Part shown: positions 1 through 9,177 of the stretch, one piece after another | Position numbering within the stretch: position 1 is the stretch's first letter | Layout: each line of letters begins with the position of its first letter | Source of the DNA: CAVTWS01 sp963738445 | Lineage (GTDB): Bacteria > Actinomycetota > Acidimicrobiia > Acidimicrobiales > SHLQ01 | Direction of reading: 5' to 3' | Length of the DNA stretch: 64,000 nucleotides | Assembly (NCBI GenBank): GCA_963738445.1 | Contig: CAVTWS010000001.1 | Span: 62,001 to 126,000, forward strand | Notes under the pieces: generated by a model | Told to the model about the DNA's origin: nothing | The model's input: the letters and a program-made list of their open reading frames with translations, nothing else | Databases searched by the model: none | Program-made: the position numbers and the translations under genes

Positions 1-124
1 GCTACTCTCGCTTCCGCTGCTCCCGGCGGGGTCGGCGTATCTGGTCGCCGCGCTGGCCGTGATCCCGGCGGCTCTGGTACGACGCGGGGCCGACGACGCC
101 AACGGCGCGGGGGACAGGCCATGA
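1..124 (+). CDS. azlC: AzlC-like branched-chain amino-acid exporter, C-terminal end (partial)
   Basis: This reading frame enters from the left edge and stops at a TGA whose last bases overlap the ATG of the next gene (ATGA). The 40 visible residues include a hydrophobic stretch, GSAYLVAALAVIPAALV, followed by a short polar tail. That fits the last membrane helix of an AzlC permease, the large subunit that works with AzlD to export branched-chain amino acids. The identity rests mainly on the coupling to an AzlD-like gene, because too little of this protein is present for its own motifs to decide. Confidence 0.55.
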   Translation, partial: LLSLPLLPAGSAYLVAALAVIPAALVRRGADDANGAGDRP

Positions 125-420
125 CGTGGCTCGCCATCGTTGCGCTCGCCGCCGGGGCGTACTCCCTGAAGGCGTTGGGCGTCTTCGGTCTCGGGGCCCG
201 GCCCCCGGCCGCGTTCACCGCCGTGGTCGGGCTCATCCCCGCCGCTCTTTTCTCGGCGATCATCGCCGTCGAGACGTTCGGCGACGGTGAGCGCTTGGTG
301 CTCGACGCCCGCGTGATCGGGCTGGCGGCGGCCGCGCTGGCGAGCTGGCGGCGCGCGCCATTCGTGGTGGTGGTGGCGGTGGCCATGGCCGCGACGGCCG
401 CGGCGCGGGCCCTCGCCTGA
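121..420 (+). CDS. azlD: AzlD-like small membrane subunit of amino-acid exporter
   Basis: A 99-residue protein almost entirely made of three or four hydrophobic helices, starting MTWLAIVALAAGAYSLKALG. The size, the early conserved 'Y-K' region and the helix spacing match AzlD, the small partner of AzlC in branched-chain amino-acid efflux across the inner membrane. Its ATG overlaps the stop of the upstream gene, so the two are translationally coupled. The assignment is by overall character rather than by a diagnostic motif, and another small permease subunit is possible. Confidence 0.65.
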   Translation: MTWLAIVALAAGAYSLKALGVFGLGARPPAAFTAVVGLIPAALFSAIIAVETFGDGERLVLDARVIGLAAAALASWRRAPFVVVVAVAMAATAAARALA

Positions 421-498
421 TCGGTCCGACGCCGCACGGGGGTCGTTCAGGGGCACCCGCGCTCTAAAGCCGGCGGCCGGAGTGCCGATGGATCAGCC

Positions 499-1987
499 GT
501 GGAGGCCGATCCTGCAGCCGTACGCCGAGAGGCGACCCGGGCCCGTCGTCAGCTCCGCGAGCCGCTCATCATGGCCGCGGTGCTGACGGGGATCGCGGTG
601 GCGACGGCCGTCGTCGTCCATCTCGTCGTCGGGGTGGTGATCGCCGTCGCGGCGGCGGCGTACGTCGTCGTCATGGTCGCCCCGCGGGACCCCGAACCGG
701 ATCTTGCCGGGGTGATCGTGGACCGATCCGACCAAGCAGAGTTGTGGGCCGAGGTCGAGGCCGCGGCGACCGAGGTCGCCGCCCCGATCCCCGACACGTT
801 GGCGATCGTCGACTCGGTGCAGGCCCGCATCGTCCACCGGACCTCTGGGCGCGGCCGGCGGGTCAAGGAACGCCGCCTGGAGCTCGGGCTCCCGGGGCTC
901 TCGATGTTCACCCGGGAGGAGCTGCGGGTGGTGTTGCTGGCCGTCCTGGCCCGGGAGACCGACCTCGGCATCCCGCACGGTCCCGAGCTCTCACCGCGAC
1001 CACCGTGGCCGAACGGACTCTCGCCGTCGCCGACTCGGGAGTCGTCGACCGGATGCGACGTCGCCACGCCCGGGCGATCTTCGACTCCGCTGAGCCCTTC
1101 CGGGCCGCCCAGATGCTGGCCTCGGACAGCCGGGGCGCCGGCATGGTCGGGCGAACCCAGTTCGAAGGCGCCCTCCGCAAGGCCCACGTCGGTTCGGCGG
1201 CGCTGCAACTCTTCCTGCGGGAGTACGTGCTGCCGCTGCTCAGCGCCGGCCAGCGTCCGGTCAACCTGTACGACGGGCTGCGCTCCTTCGGCGCCGACTT
1301 CGCGCGGGATGCGCTGTTCGAGGAGCTACATGTCGACGCCACGTCGACGTCGACCCGGTGGCACCCGGGCGAGCCGTCGATCGGTCTGCGGGTGGGGCGG
1401 GTGTCCGCGTCGGCCGGTGGGGATCGACCCACGGACGACCGTGACGCCTCGGCTCTCATCTCGGGCCGGTTGGCGCTGGAGGTCGAGCTCAGTCGTCAGG
1501 TCGCCGAGGAGCTCTTGCCCGACGCCGATCTGACGCCGGTGGACTGGGCCGGGGTGGGCGAGACGACGGACGCGGCTCCAACTGGCCCGGGCCGGTCGCT
1601 TGGCAGCCGTCGCCCGAGCCTTCGAACCGGGTGCCCCGCGCCGGCGGGCTCCGCCACGTGCTGCGCCTGTTGTGCTCTGGTCAGCGGTCGGGGGTGGCGA
1701 CCGGACTGGCCCCCGAGCTCGTCGGCCTGCCCGACGATGAACGGGAGGCAGCCTCGGTCGAACTGCTCGCCGCCTACCTGCGGGCGTCCGTCGGGTCCGT
1801 GCTCGCCGTCCACGCCGGCTGCCGTTGGCAGATGTCGTGGGGAGGCCCGCCTCGTCTGGTCGGTCCGGACGGGGCCGTCGTCGACATCGACGAGTGGGTC
1901 GATGGTGCGGTGATGAACGAGGTCCCGGCGGCGGTCTTCATCGACTGGCTCAGCCAGGTCGGCATCCCCTTCGACGCTGCGGCGTAA
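499..1987 (+). pseudogene. M48-peptidase-like membrane protein, broken by frameshifts and lacking HExxH
   Basis: Coding potential runs through three frames. The first piece (GTG at 499) has two membrane helices and reaches FTREELRVVLLAVLARE, the place where M48 metalloproteases carry the zinc motif HExxH. It then changes frame near 965-990, continues as RTLAVADSGVVDRMRRRHAR and FRAAQMLASD, and changes again between about 1550 and 1640 to end with IDWLSQVGIPFDAAA. Each shift moves the frame as a missing base would, and a third change in the 1550-1640 stretch is possible. Both zinc-binding histidines are absent even in the intact first piece, so this would not be an active M48 protease even if the frame were restored. 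It is either a decayed gene or a non-catalytic homologue with sequence errors. Confidence 0.6.
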
Positions 1988-2029
1988 CCAGCGCTGAGCC
2001 TCGGTTCCTGCCCCGCCGGCACCGACCGG

Positions 2030-2035
2030 TAGCTT
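2030..2035 (+). promoter_or_regulatory. -10 box TAGCTT of a leaderless promoter
   Basis: TAGCTT lies 7 nt before GTG 2043. That is the distance expected if transcription starts at the first base of the start codon. It supports GTG 2043 over the upstream in-frame TTG 2034, which lies inside the box. The identical hexamer precedes rnhB at 47285. Confidence 0.6.
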
Positions 2036-2042
2036 GACCGCC

Positions 2043-3224
2043 GTGGATCTGCGCCTGACCCCTGCCGAGCGAGAATTCCGGGACGAACTGCGGGAGTGGC
2101 TCAACGGCGCCGTTCCCACGATGGGCCCCGCTCCGGACCTGATCGACCTCGCGGCCCGCCGTGAGTACGACACCGCCTGGCAGCGGATGCTGTACGACGC
2201 CGGATACGCCGGCATCAACTGGCCGAAGGAGTTCGGCGGCCGGGGCTCGACGCCGACCGAACACCTCATCTTCCTCGAGGAGAGCGAGCGGGTCCGCGCC
2301 CCGTACGTCGGCGTCAACTTCGTCGGCCTGCTGCACGCCGGCCCCACGTTGATCGCCGAAGCGTCCGATGCCTATCGCGCCCACCACCTGCCCGCCATCT
2401 TGAAGGGCGAGCACGTCTGGTGCCAGGGGTTCTCCGAACCCAACGCCGGATCCGATCTGGCGTCGTTGCAGACCCGTGCCGTCCGCGACGGGGACCACTA
2501 CGTGGTCAGCGGACAGAAGATCTGGACCTCGTTCGCCCACTGTGCCGAATACTGCGAGCTGCTGGTGCGGACCGACACGGAGGCGCCGAAGCATCGAGGC
2601 ATCACGTGGTTGATCTGCCCGATGGATCTGCCCGGCATCGAGATGCGACCCATCGTCACGGTCCTCGGCGCCAGCGAGTTCAGTGAGGTGTTCTTCGACG
2701 AGGTGCGGATCCCGGTGGACAACCGGGTCGGCGCTGAAAACGACGGCTGGCGCGTCGCCATGGTGACGTTCAGCTTCGAGCGGGGCACGGCGTTCATCAG
2801 CGAGCTGCTGGCCAGCATGCAGGCCCTGGCCGACATCGCCGACCTGGCCAAGCGGGTGCTGCGCCGCTCCGGAACGGCCTGGGACGACGCCGAGTTCCGC
2901 CGCGAGATCGGCCGCCTCCAGGCCGAGTACGACGCTCTGTGGGCGCTCACGAAACGCAACGTCTCGCAAGCCAGCCGGACGGGAGTGCCCGGGCCCGGCG
3001 GATCGGTGTTCAAGCACTACTACAGCGACGTGCGCAAGCGGGTCGATGCGCTGGCGTTCCGATTGCTCGACCGGGCCGCACTCTCCATGCACGTCCCCGA
3101 CGGCCATCACGACCCGGTGGCGGCCCGCCTCTATTCGCTCACGTTGAGCATCGCCGCCGGCACCTCCCAGATCCAGAAGAACATCGTGGGTGAGCGGGTT
3201 CTCGGCCTGCCCAAGGAGCGCTAG
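2043..3224 (+). CDS. Acyl-CoA dehydrogenase, large partner of an adjacent pair
   Basis: A 393-residue flavoprotein of the acyl-CoA dehydrogenase superfamily, which introduces an alpha,beta double bond into acyl-CoA thioesters and passes electrons to ETF. Family features are WCQGFSEPNAGSDLASL (the flavin/substrate signature), QKIWTSFAH, the beta-strand middle domain, and the tail IQKNIVGERVLGL typical of FadE proteins. It is followed after 3 nt by a second, shorter dehydrogenase. In actinobacteria such pairs often form alpha2beta2 heterotetramers acting on steroid side chains or branched acyl-CoAs. That role is inferred from arrangement only. The start is GTG 2043, chosen because a -10 box sits 7 nt upstream; TTG 2034 is the other option. 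Confidence 0.9.
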   Translation: MDLRLTPAEREFRDELREWLNGAVPTMGPAPDLIDLAARREYDTAWQRMLYDAGYAGINWPKEFGGRGSTPTEHLIFLEESERVRAPYVGVNFVGLLHAGPTLIAEASDAYRAHHLPAILKGEHVWCQGFSEPNAGSDLASLQTRAVRDGDHYVVSGQKIWTSFAHCAEYCELLVRTDTEAPKHRGITWLICPMDLPGIEMRPIVTVLGASEFSEVFFDEVRIPVDNRVGAENDGWRVAMVTFSFERGTAFISELLASMQALADIADLAKRVLRRSGTAWDDAEFRREIGRLQAEYDALWALTKRNVSQASRTGVPGPGGSVFKHYYSDVRKRVDALAFRLLDRAALSMHVPDGHHDPVAARLYSLTLSIAAGTSQIQKNIVGERVLGLPKER

Positions 3225-3227
3225 ACC

Positions 3228-4193
3228 ATGGACTTCGAGCTCAACGACGATCAGGTCGCCCTGCAGGAGGGCGTGCGCTCGCTGTGCCTGGGCCGGTTCG
3301 ACTCCGCCGCAGTCCGCGCCGCGATCGACCACGGTGGCGTCGACCGCGCCCGGTGGCGGGAGCTGGCCGAGACCGGTGTGTTCTCGCTCCTCCTTCCTGA
3401 GGCGGAGGGCGGGGTCGGCCTCGGCTGGGCCGACGCGGTCGTCGTGTTCGAACAGCTGGGCCGCTCGGCGGTCCCCGGTCCGCTCGTGGCCACGTTGCTG
3501 GCGGCGGCCCTGGTGCCGGGCGCGGCCGCAGGGGAGGTCGTGGTCGGACTCGTGGAACGGCCCGAACACGGCAACTTCGTGGTCGAACATCCCACGGCCA
3601 TCGATGTCCTGCTCCTTCTCGACGACGACGGCGTGCACCGGGTCGACCTGGAGGCGGCGGTGCTGGTGCCCGAGACGATGCCGCTCGATCCGCTGACCCC
3701 AGTCGCCCAGGTCGACGATCTTCCCGTGTCCGCCACGTTGGCCGGGCCCGACACCGCCGCCGAGTGGCGGATGCGAGGCGGCGTGCTCACCTCGGCCCTG
3801 CAGCTCGGCCTGGCGTGGGGTGCCACAGACCTCGCGGTGGCCTACGCCAAGGAGCGGGAGCAGTTCGGCCGGGTCATCGGCAGCTTCCAGGCGGTGAAGC
3901 ACCTGTGCGCCGACATGATCTCCCGGGTCGAGGTGGCCCGGGCCGCGGTGTACCTCGCCGGAGTCGCGCTCGACGATCCCGAGGTGGCCGACCACGTCCG
4001 TGCCGCTTCCGCGGCGCGGATCGTGTCGTCCCAGGCCGCCAGTGCCAACGGCAAGGACTGCGTGCAGGTCCACGGCGGCATGGGGTACACGTGGGAGGTC
4101 GACGCCCACCTGTACCTCAAGCGGGCCTGGGTGCTGGAGACCCAGTTCGGCACGCCCGACGAGCACGCCGAGGTCATGGCGACCCTGGTCTGA
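3228..4193 (+). CDS. Acyl-CoA dehydrogenase, short partner subunit
   Basis: 321 residues, shorter than a free-standing acyl-CoA dehydrogenase (about 380). It starts MDFELNDDQVALQEGVR and ends with VHGGMGYTWEVDAHLYLKRA, a highly conserved C-terminal block of the family. The central region between about residues 110 and 180 is short and weakly conserved, as in the small subunits of actinobacterial heteromeric FadE enzymes that lack part of one active site. The ATG follows the stop of the large subunit by only 3 nt, so co-translation and complex formation are likely. The substrate cannot be read from sequence. Confidence 0.88.
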   Translation: MDFELNDDQVALQEGVRSLCLGRFDSAAVRAAIDHGGVDRARWRELAETGVFSLLLPEAEGGVGLGWADAVVVFEQLGRSAVPGPLVATLLAAALVPGAAAGEVVVGLVERPEHGNFVVEHPTAIDVLLLLDDDGVHRVDLEAAVLVPETMPLDPLTPVAQVDDLPVSATLAGPDTAAEWRMRGGVLTSALQLGLAWGATDLAVAYAKEREQFGRVIGSFQAVKHLCADMISRVEVARAAVYLAGVALDDPEVADHVRAASAARIVSSQAASANGKDCVQVHGGMGYTWEVDAHLYLKRAWVLETQFGTPDEHAEVMATLV

Positions 4194-4231
4194 AACCCTC
4201 CGGCCTGGGTCCGAGCGATCCGAGCACCGGA

Positions 4232-4636
4232 CTACCCGCGGAGCTGCACCCCCAGCACGACCGCAGCGAGCGCGCCGAGCAGGCCGACCGCGCCCCACAC
4301 GGCGAGGCCGACCTTGGTGGTCGAGATGGTGTGGAGGAACGCCCCCACCCCGGATGCGGCCACGACGAGGAGCTTGACCATCACGGTCACCTGATAGGCC
4401 GTGGACCGGTCGGCGACGTCCTCCTCCAGCAGGTTCCAGACGCCGGTCAGCACGAGCAGACCGAATGCGGGCCAGGCCACCTGGTTGTACCGGCGGGCGA
4501 CGGTCCGGGCCGCGTCAGGGCCGAACGTCCGCACCGTGGGCACGAGGGCTCCCAGCGTGAGCTGGCCACCGACCCACACGGTCGCGGCCAGGATGTGCAG
4601 GGTCACCCGCAGATGGTCGATCTCCAACGGGAGCAT
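4232..4636 (-). CDS. CopD-like / DUF2269-type small membrane protein
   Basis: A 134-residue protein with four predicted membrane helices. The N-terminal HLRVTLHILAATVWVGGQL, with histidine and tryptophan in the first helix, is typical of CopD-like proteins. CopD was named for copper import, but most relatives are uncharacterised and may bind heme or metal in the membrane. It converges on the acyl-CoA dehydrogenase genes and lies just downstream of an SDR on the same strand, with a 33-nt gap. No role beyond a membrane protein is supported. Confidence 0.6.
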   Translation of the reverse strand: MLPLEIDHLRVTLHILAATVWVGGQLTLGALVPTVRTFGPDAARTVARRYNQVAWPAFGLLVLTGVWNLLEEDVADRSTAYQVTVMVKLLVVAASGVGAFLHTISTTKVGLAVWGAVGLLGALAAVVLGVQLRG

Positions 4637-4669
4637 GTCGGCGCTCGTCTCGGTCCTGGGAAGTCGTGG

Positions 4670-5458
4670 TCAGATCCTGAAGGTGGTCGGCCAGTCGTCG
4701 GGCCGGACGAGGGCATCGGTGCCGCCGTCGACGAACACGATCGAGCCGGCCATGAACGCCGCCCCGTCACCGAGCAACATGTGCTCGATCCACGCCGCGA
4801 TCTGATCGGGAGTCGCCCAGCTGCCGGTAGGTACGGCGAAGCCCCGGATGGCCGGTCCGTACTCCTCGCTGTCGAGTCCCGCTTGCAGGAGCGGGGTCAG
4901 GGTGGCGCCGGGAGCGATGGCGTTCAGGCGAACACCGGCACCGGCCCAGTCCACGGTCGGAGCATGGCGGCGGACGTACCGGGCGATGGCGATCTTGCTG
5001 GCGGCGTAGGCGTGGGCATCGGCGTGTTGGGCGGCGATGACCCGTGCGCCGGGTTCGTCGTGGGCCACGCAGGCGGCCACCAGGTCGTCGGGCACGTTCG
5101 GCGACGTGGTGGTCGAGTTGGAGCTGATGGCGACGACCTGAGCGTTGCCGGAGGCGGCGAGCGCGGGACGCAGACCGGTGAGGAAGCACTCCGAGCCGAA
5201 GTAGTTGATCGACACGATCTGGGCCGGATCGAACGGCGGGCCGACTCCGGCGGCGGTCACGAGGCCGTCGAGCCGCCCCTCGCCGCGTTCGATGACCGCG
5301 TCGACTGCGGCGGGCCGCTGGTCCGGATCGGAGAGGTCGGTCACGACCTCGGCGCCACGGAGATCCACGCCGGTGATCTGGTGGCCGGCCTTCTCGAGGC
5401 GGGCGCGGGTGGCGGCGCCGATGCCCGACGCTGAACCGGTGATCGCGTAGTGGCCCAT
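4670..5458 (-). CDS. SDR oxidoreductase resembling 3-alpha-hydroxysteroid dehydrogenase/carbonyl reductase
   Basis: A 262-residue classical short-chain dehydrogenase with the nucleotide motif TGSASGIG at residues 7-14, an SS pair near residue 115 and the catalytic YAASK. Beyond the fold, several blocks recall the Comamonas 3-alpha-HSD/CR type from memory: ATRARLEKAGHQITGVDLR, then VSINYFG, then RLNAIAPGATLTPLLQAGL, and a late VDGGTDALVRP. That family reduces or oxidises the 3-position of steroids and also carbonyls. The start is well fixed by AGGAGG 7 nt upstream of the ATG. With the neighbouring acyl-CoA dehydrogenase pair it hints at sterol metabolism, but substrate assignment is inference. 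Confidence 0.75.
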   Translation of the reverse strand: MGHYAITGSASGIGAATRARLEKAGHQITGVDLRGAEVVTDLSDPDQRPAAVDAVIERGEGRLDGLVTAAGVGPPFDPAQIVSINYFGSECFLTGLRPALAASGNAQVVAISSNSTTTSPNVPDDLVAACVAHDEPGARVIAAQHADAHAYAASKIAIARYVRRHAPTVDWAGAGVRLNAIAPGATLTPLLQAGLDSEEYGPAIRGFAVPTGSWATPDQIAAWIEHMLLGDGAAFMAGSIVFVDGGTDALVRPDDWPTTFRI

Positions 5459-5565
5459 GGGGCGCCTCCTGGCTGGGTCGGTGCCCGAACGCGAGTGGTC
5501 GATTCGGGCGATCGGTCCATCTGTCTAGTCCGTGAGGCTCAACCCTGTCGCACCGACGCGACGGG

Positions 5566-5571
5566 TACGAT
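5566..5571 (+). promoter_or_regulatory. Possible -10 box TACGAT for the DinB-like gene
   Basis: TACGAT matches TANNNT and lies 40 nt upstream of ATG 5612. A transcript from here would carry a leader of about 33 nt, unlike the leaderless genes elsewhere in the window. No -35 element is obvious. Confidence 0.3.
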
Positions 5572-5611
5572 CAAGGCCGCCGGCCCGGGTGCCGCGGCCC
5601 CGAGAGGTTCC

Positions 5612-6370
5612 ATGCTCCCCACCACCGAAGAGCTGATCGACGCTGTCGCGAGCGACATCGATGTGGTGACGGCGATCGCATCCGAGGCCCTCGATCGACC
5701 GGTGCCCTCGTGCCCGGAGTGGTTCGGCCGCGATGTGCTGGCCCACCTGGGTCGCGTGTTCACCTCGGTGTCCCGCACGGTCGACACGAGGGCCCAGCAG
5801 ATGATCCCGCGAGGCGAGATGCCCGAGCCGCCGCCATCGGATCAACTGGTGGCGTGGATCGGGGAGACCGGCGGCGCCCTCGTCGCCTCCCTCCGCGGCA
5901 TCGACCCCGATGAACCCGTGTGGTCGTGGTCGACCGATTGCCGGGGTCGCTTCTACCACCGTCGGATGGCCCACGAGGTCGCCATCCACCGGCACGATCT
6001 CGAGGCCGCGATCGGATCTCCGATCGATTCCCGTTCGGCGGTCTCGCCGCGGGTGGCCGCCGACGGTGTCGACGAGTACTTCGACCTCGTGCTGCCGTTC
6101 TCGGTCGCCCGCTGGCCCCGGCCGATCCCGACCCTGCCCCTCCATGTCGTCGCCGTCGACATGCCCGATCAGGCCGGATCGGCCGGGCGATGGACGGTGC
6201 GACGGGACGACGAGGGGATCGCCCTTGAACGATCGATCCTCGACGGCCCCGGCGTCGGGGTATCGGGTCCGGTCGGCGAGCTGCGTCTGTGGGTGTGGAA
6301 CCGTCCGTCAGCCGTCGTCGTCTCCGGCGACGAGCAGGGTGCTGCCGCCTGGGCGGCGCTGGCGCCATGA
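5612..6370 (+). CDS. Maleylpyruvate isomerase N-terminal / DinB-like family protein (TIGR03083 type)
   Basis: 252 residues. The N-terminal four-helix DinB-like domain contains PVPSCPEWFGRDVLAHLGRV and RRMAHEVAIHRHDLE. The histidines in these two blocks are those that bind a metal ion in mycothiol-dependent maleylpyruvate isomerases and related actinobacterial proteins. The C-terminal 80 residues form the small SCP2-like domain often attached. Proteins of this class are thought to use mycothiol as cofactor, mostly with unknown substrates. ATG 5612 is chosen because the family starts shortly before EELIDAVASD; the same frame is open further upstream. Confidence 0.75.
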   Translation: MLPTTEELIDAVASDIDVVTAIASEALDRPVPSCPEWFGRDVLAHLGRVFTSVSRTVDTRAQQMIPRGEMPEPPPSDQLVAWIGETGGALVASLRGIDPDEPVWSWSTDCRGRFYHRRMAHEVAIHRHDLEAAIGSPIDSRSAVSPRVAADGVDEYFDLVLPFSVARWPRPIPTLPLHVVAVDMPDQAGSAGRWTVRRDDEGIALERSILDGPGVGVSGPVGELRLWVWNRPSAVVVSGDEQGAAAWAALAP

Positions 6371-6457
6371 CCCCGGACGAACCGACATCCCCGGCCCGGC
6401 CCGGGAGCGACGGGGAATCCCCGGCTCTTCCGGCCGGCCGGAGCCGCGCCGTCCACG

Positions 6458-7189
6458 ATGTCGCCCCGGGATTCGCTCGAGCTGATGCTGCCGGTCCTGG
6501 CGTTCGTGGTGGCCAATCGCCTGGGTGGTCTCACCTGGGCCATCGTGGCGGCGACCGCCGCGTCGGTGCGGGCCTCGTATCAGCGGCGCCGTCGCGGCGC
6601 CCGGATCGGCTGGTACCTGCCGGTGGTCACGGCGTTGCTCGTCACCCGGGGCGTCATCGCCATCATCTTCGACTCGTCGGCGGTGTACTTCGGGCTGGGC
6701 ATCGGCACCAAGGCGCTGATCGGCGTGGGCCTGATGGTGTCCGTGCTGGCGGGCCGTCCGGCGATGGCCGAGCTGGCGCCCCTCGTCATCCCGTTCGATC
6801 ACGTGACCAAGGCGCACCCGATCTACCGACGCACGATGACCACGCTGACGTGGGCCGCCGCCGCGTTCGAGCTCCTCACTTCGGTGTGGGACGTGTGGCT
6901 GTACAACCACGCGTCGCTGAACGAGTTCGTGATCGTGCGGTTCGTCGCCGGTTGGGTGCTCGGTTTCCTGGCCACCACCGCGGCGATCCTGTGGGCGCAC
7001 TTCCGGCTGTCACGGATACCGGGATTTCCGGGGATCCTCGCCCTGTTCGACCCGAAGTTCGCTGACGATGACGACGACGATGACGACGACCAGGACACCG
7101 ACGAGCGCTCGGAGCTCATCGACGGCGGGCCGGGCGACGCAAGAGAACCCCCTTCGCCCGGTGACCCCGATAGCATCCCCGGCCGATGA
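6458..7189 (+). CDS. Integral membrane protein, VC0807/DUF3159-like, with acidic tail
   Basis: 243 residues with about five membrane segments, including LMLPVLAFVVANRLGGLTWA and IGWYLPVVTALLVTRGVIAI, ending in a strongly acidic tail that contains nine consecutive Asp residues (about residues 203-211). The helix pattern and the 'P-NRLGG' beginning fit the VC0807 or DUF3159 groups of small membrane proteins of unknown function. An ATG at 6367, overlapping the previous stop, opens a different frame with a plausible polar N-terminus, so an undetected indel before 6458 is possible. It sits 27 nt before kup, but no functional link is known. Confidence 0.55.
   Translation: MSPRDSLELMLPVLAFVVANRLGGLTWAIVAATAASVRASYQRRRRGARIGWYLPVVTALLVTRGVIAIIFDSSAVYFGLGIGTKALIGVGLMVSVLAGRPAMAELAPLVIPFDHVTKAHPIYRRTMTTLTWAAAAFELLTSVWDVWLYNHASLNEFVIVRFVAGWVLGFLATTAAILWAHFRLSRIPGFPGILALFDPKFADDDDDDDDDQDTDERSELIDGGPGDAREPPSPGDPDSIPGR
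7171..7176 (+). promoter_or_regulatory. Possible -10 box TAGCAT for kup
   Basis: TAGCAT lies inside the 3' end of the upstream gene, 40 nt before GTG 7217. Between them is a leader with the ribosome site AGGAG 6 nt before the start, so kup is probably a leadered transcript, unlike its leaderless neighbours. Confidence 0.35.
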
Positions 7190-7216
7190 CCAGAGCAGTG
7201 ACATGAGGAGATCGAC

Positions 7217-9093
7217 GTGAGTGGCGCGGGTGAAGGTGGCCACCGAGCCTCCACGAGGACCCTGGCGGTTGGGGCGCTCGGCGTCGTCTTCGGCGACATC
7301 GGGACGTCACCGCTGTACGCGTTGAGGGAATCGTTCGAGAACGAGAGCCATCGAATTCCCGTCGTCGAGGACAACGTGCTCGGCGTCTTGTCGCTCGTCT
7401 TCTGGGCCCTCGTGGTCGTGATCACGATCAAGTACCTCTTGTTCGTGATCCGCGCCGACAACAAAGGTGAGGGCGGGATACTGGCGCTGACATCGCTGAT
7501 CCGGCACGGATCCGGCACCAGTGGACGGGTGAGGGGCGTGTTGGTGCTGGTCGGGCTCTTTGGAACTGCGGTTCTGTACGGCGATGGCATGATCACGCCG
7601 GCGATCTCGGTGCTGAGCGCGGTCGAGGGCACCGAGGTGGCGACCCCCGGCCTCGAGAACTACGTGGTCCCCATCTCGATCGGCATCCTGGTCGCGCTGT
7701 TCGCGGTGCAGTCGCGTGGCACCGCGGCGATGGGCAAGGTGTTCGGCCCGATCGTCGTGGTCTGGTTCGTGACCTTGGCGACGATCGGTGTCGTGCACCT
7801 GGCCGGCGATCTGTCCGTGTTGCGGGCCATCAACCCGAACTACGGCGTCCAGTACTTCGCGGACAACGGCTCGAAGGGGTTCCTTTCGCTGGGGGCGGTG
7901 TTCCTCGTCGTGACCGGTGGCGAGGCGCTCTACGCCGACATGGGGCACTTCGGTCGCCGGCCGATCACCCTCGGCTGGTACGGGCTGGTGCTGCCGTCGC
8001 TGCTGCTGTGCTATTTCGGCATGGGTGCGAAGCTGATCGAAGATCCCGAGGCCATCGAGAACCCACTGTTCCTCATGGTGCCCCGCTCGATGGTGTATCC
8101 CATGGTCATTCTCGCCACGGCGGCGACCGTGATCGCGTCGCAGGCCCTGATCTCGGGTGCGTTCTCGCTCACCCAGCAGGCCGTCCAGCTGGGCTATCTG
8201 CCGCGGTTGCGCATCAAGTACACGTCGCGCACCGAGCAGGGCCAGATCTACGTTCCTGCCGTCAACTGGGCGTTGATGGTCGGGTGTGTCGGCCTCGTGC
8301 TCGGGTTCCGGACGTCGGCCAACCTGGCGGCCGCGTACGGCATCGCCGTCACCTTGACGATGGTCACGACCACCGTTCTCTTCTACGTGGTCGCCCGGCA
8401 TCGGTTCGGCTGGTCGGTGGTGAAAGCGCTCCCATTGTGCGTCGTGCTGGTCGCCATCGACCTGGCCTTCTTCGGAGCCAACGTCCCGAAGATCCCCCAT
8501 GGTGGATGGTTTGCTCTCAGCATCGGTGCCGTGGTCTTCATCGCGCTGACCACCTGGGGCACCGGACGGCGCCTGGTGAGTGAGCGCATCAAACGCACGG
8601 ACACCCCGCTGCAGGAGTACGTCGGGTTGATGATGGCCGACGAGCCCACGCGGGTGCCGGGTACGGCCGTCTACCTGTTCAGCTTGTCCGGCGGGACACC
8701 GCCGGCGATGCGCGCCAACTGGGAGCTCAACCGGATCCTGCACGAGCGGGCGTTCGTCGTGTCCGTGATCACCGAGGACATCCCGCGCGTCAGCGACGAG
8801 GATCGGGTCCGCCGCGTCGCCATCGGTCACGGCGTCGAGGGGCTGGAGCTCCGTTACGGGTTCGACGAGGATCCCGACGTACCGACCACGCGCTCCGTTC
8901 GGTCGGAATCGATCCGGATCAGGTCACGTATTTCCTCGGACGCGAAACGATCGTCGTGACGACGCGGCCCGGGATGGCCCGGTGGCGGGAGCACTTGTTC
9001 GCGTTGATGATGAAGAACGCCACGCCCGCCTCCCAGTACTTCCGGTTGCCGCACGGTCGGATCTTCGAGGTGGGCCGCCAGGTCGAGCTGTAG
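7217..9093 (+). CDS. kup: Kup-type potassium uptake protein, one frameshift near the 3' end
   Basis: A proton-coupled potassium importer of the KUP/HAK family. The N-terminus carries GDIGTSPLYALRESF, the family hallmark, followed by about 12 membrane helices and a cytoplasmic C-terminal domain. The first frame stops at 8959, but its last 20 or so residues (RSVRSESIRIRSRISS) are unlike the family. Adding one base near 8888-8890 restores VTYFLGRETIVVTTRPGM and the tail ATPASQYFRLPHGRI, which are standard Kup sequence, ending at TAG 9093. The intact protein would be about 625 residues. The start is GTG with AGGAG upstream. The frameshift is either a sequencing error in CC or a recent mutation removing a tail that many Kup proteins keep. 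Confidence 0.92.
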
Positions 9094-9103
9094 GTACCGC
9101 GAG

Positions 9104-9177
9104 GCGGCCGTCAGTCGACGCTCGGCCGTGGCGGCCGTCAATTGACGCTCGGCCGTGGCGGCCGTCAATTGACGAAG
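9104..9177. repeat. 27-bp tandem repeat abutting a stop codon (2.7 copies)
   Basis: Copies at 9104-9130 and 9131-9157 and a partial copy from 9158 share the unit GCGGCCGTCAATTGACG plus CTCGGCCGTG. The first copy differs at one position region (CAGTCGACG). The partial third copy contains the stop codon and last codons of the minus-strand surface-protein gene, so the array looks like a duplication of that gene's 3' end. Confidence 0.85.

Noticed and set aside
2034..2042. TTG 2034 as start of the acyl-CoA dehydrogenase
   Set aside because: It lies inside the -10 box TAGCTT; GTG 2043 has the usual 7-nt spacing.
1950..4298. Minus-strand frame of 782 codons opposite the acyl-CoA dehydrogenases
   Set aside because: Its composition is His/Arg/Asp-rich with no domain, and it mirrors two clear genes; it is a GC-rich shadow frame.
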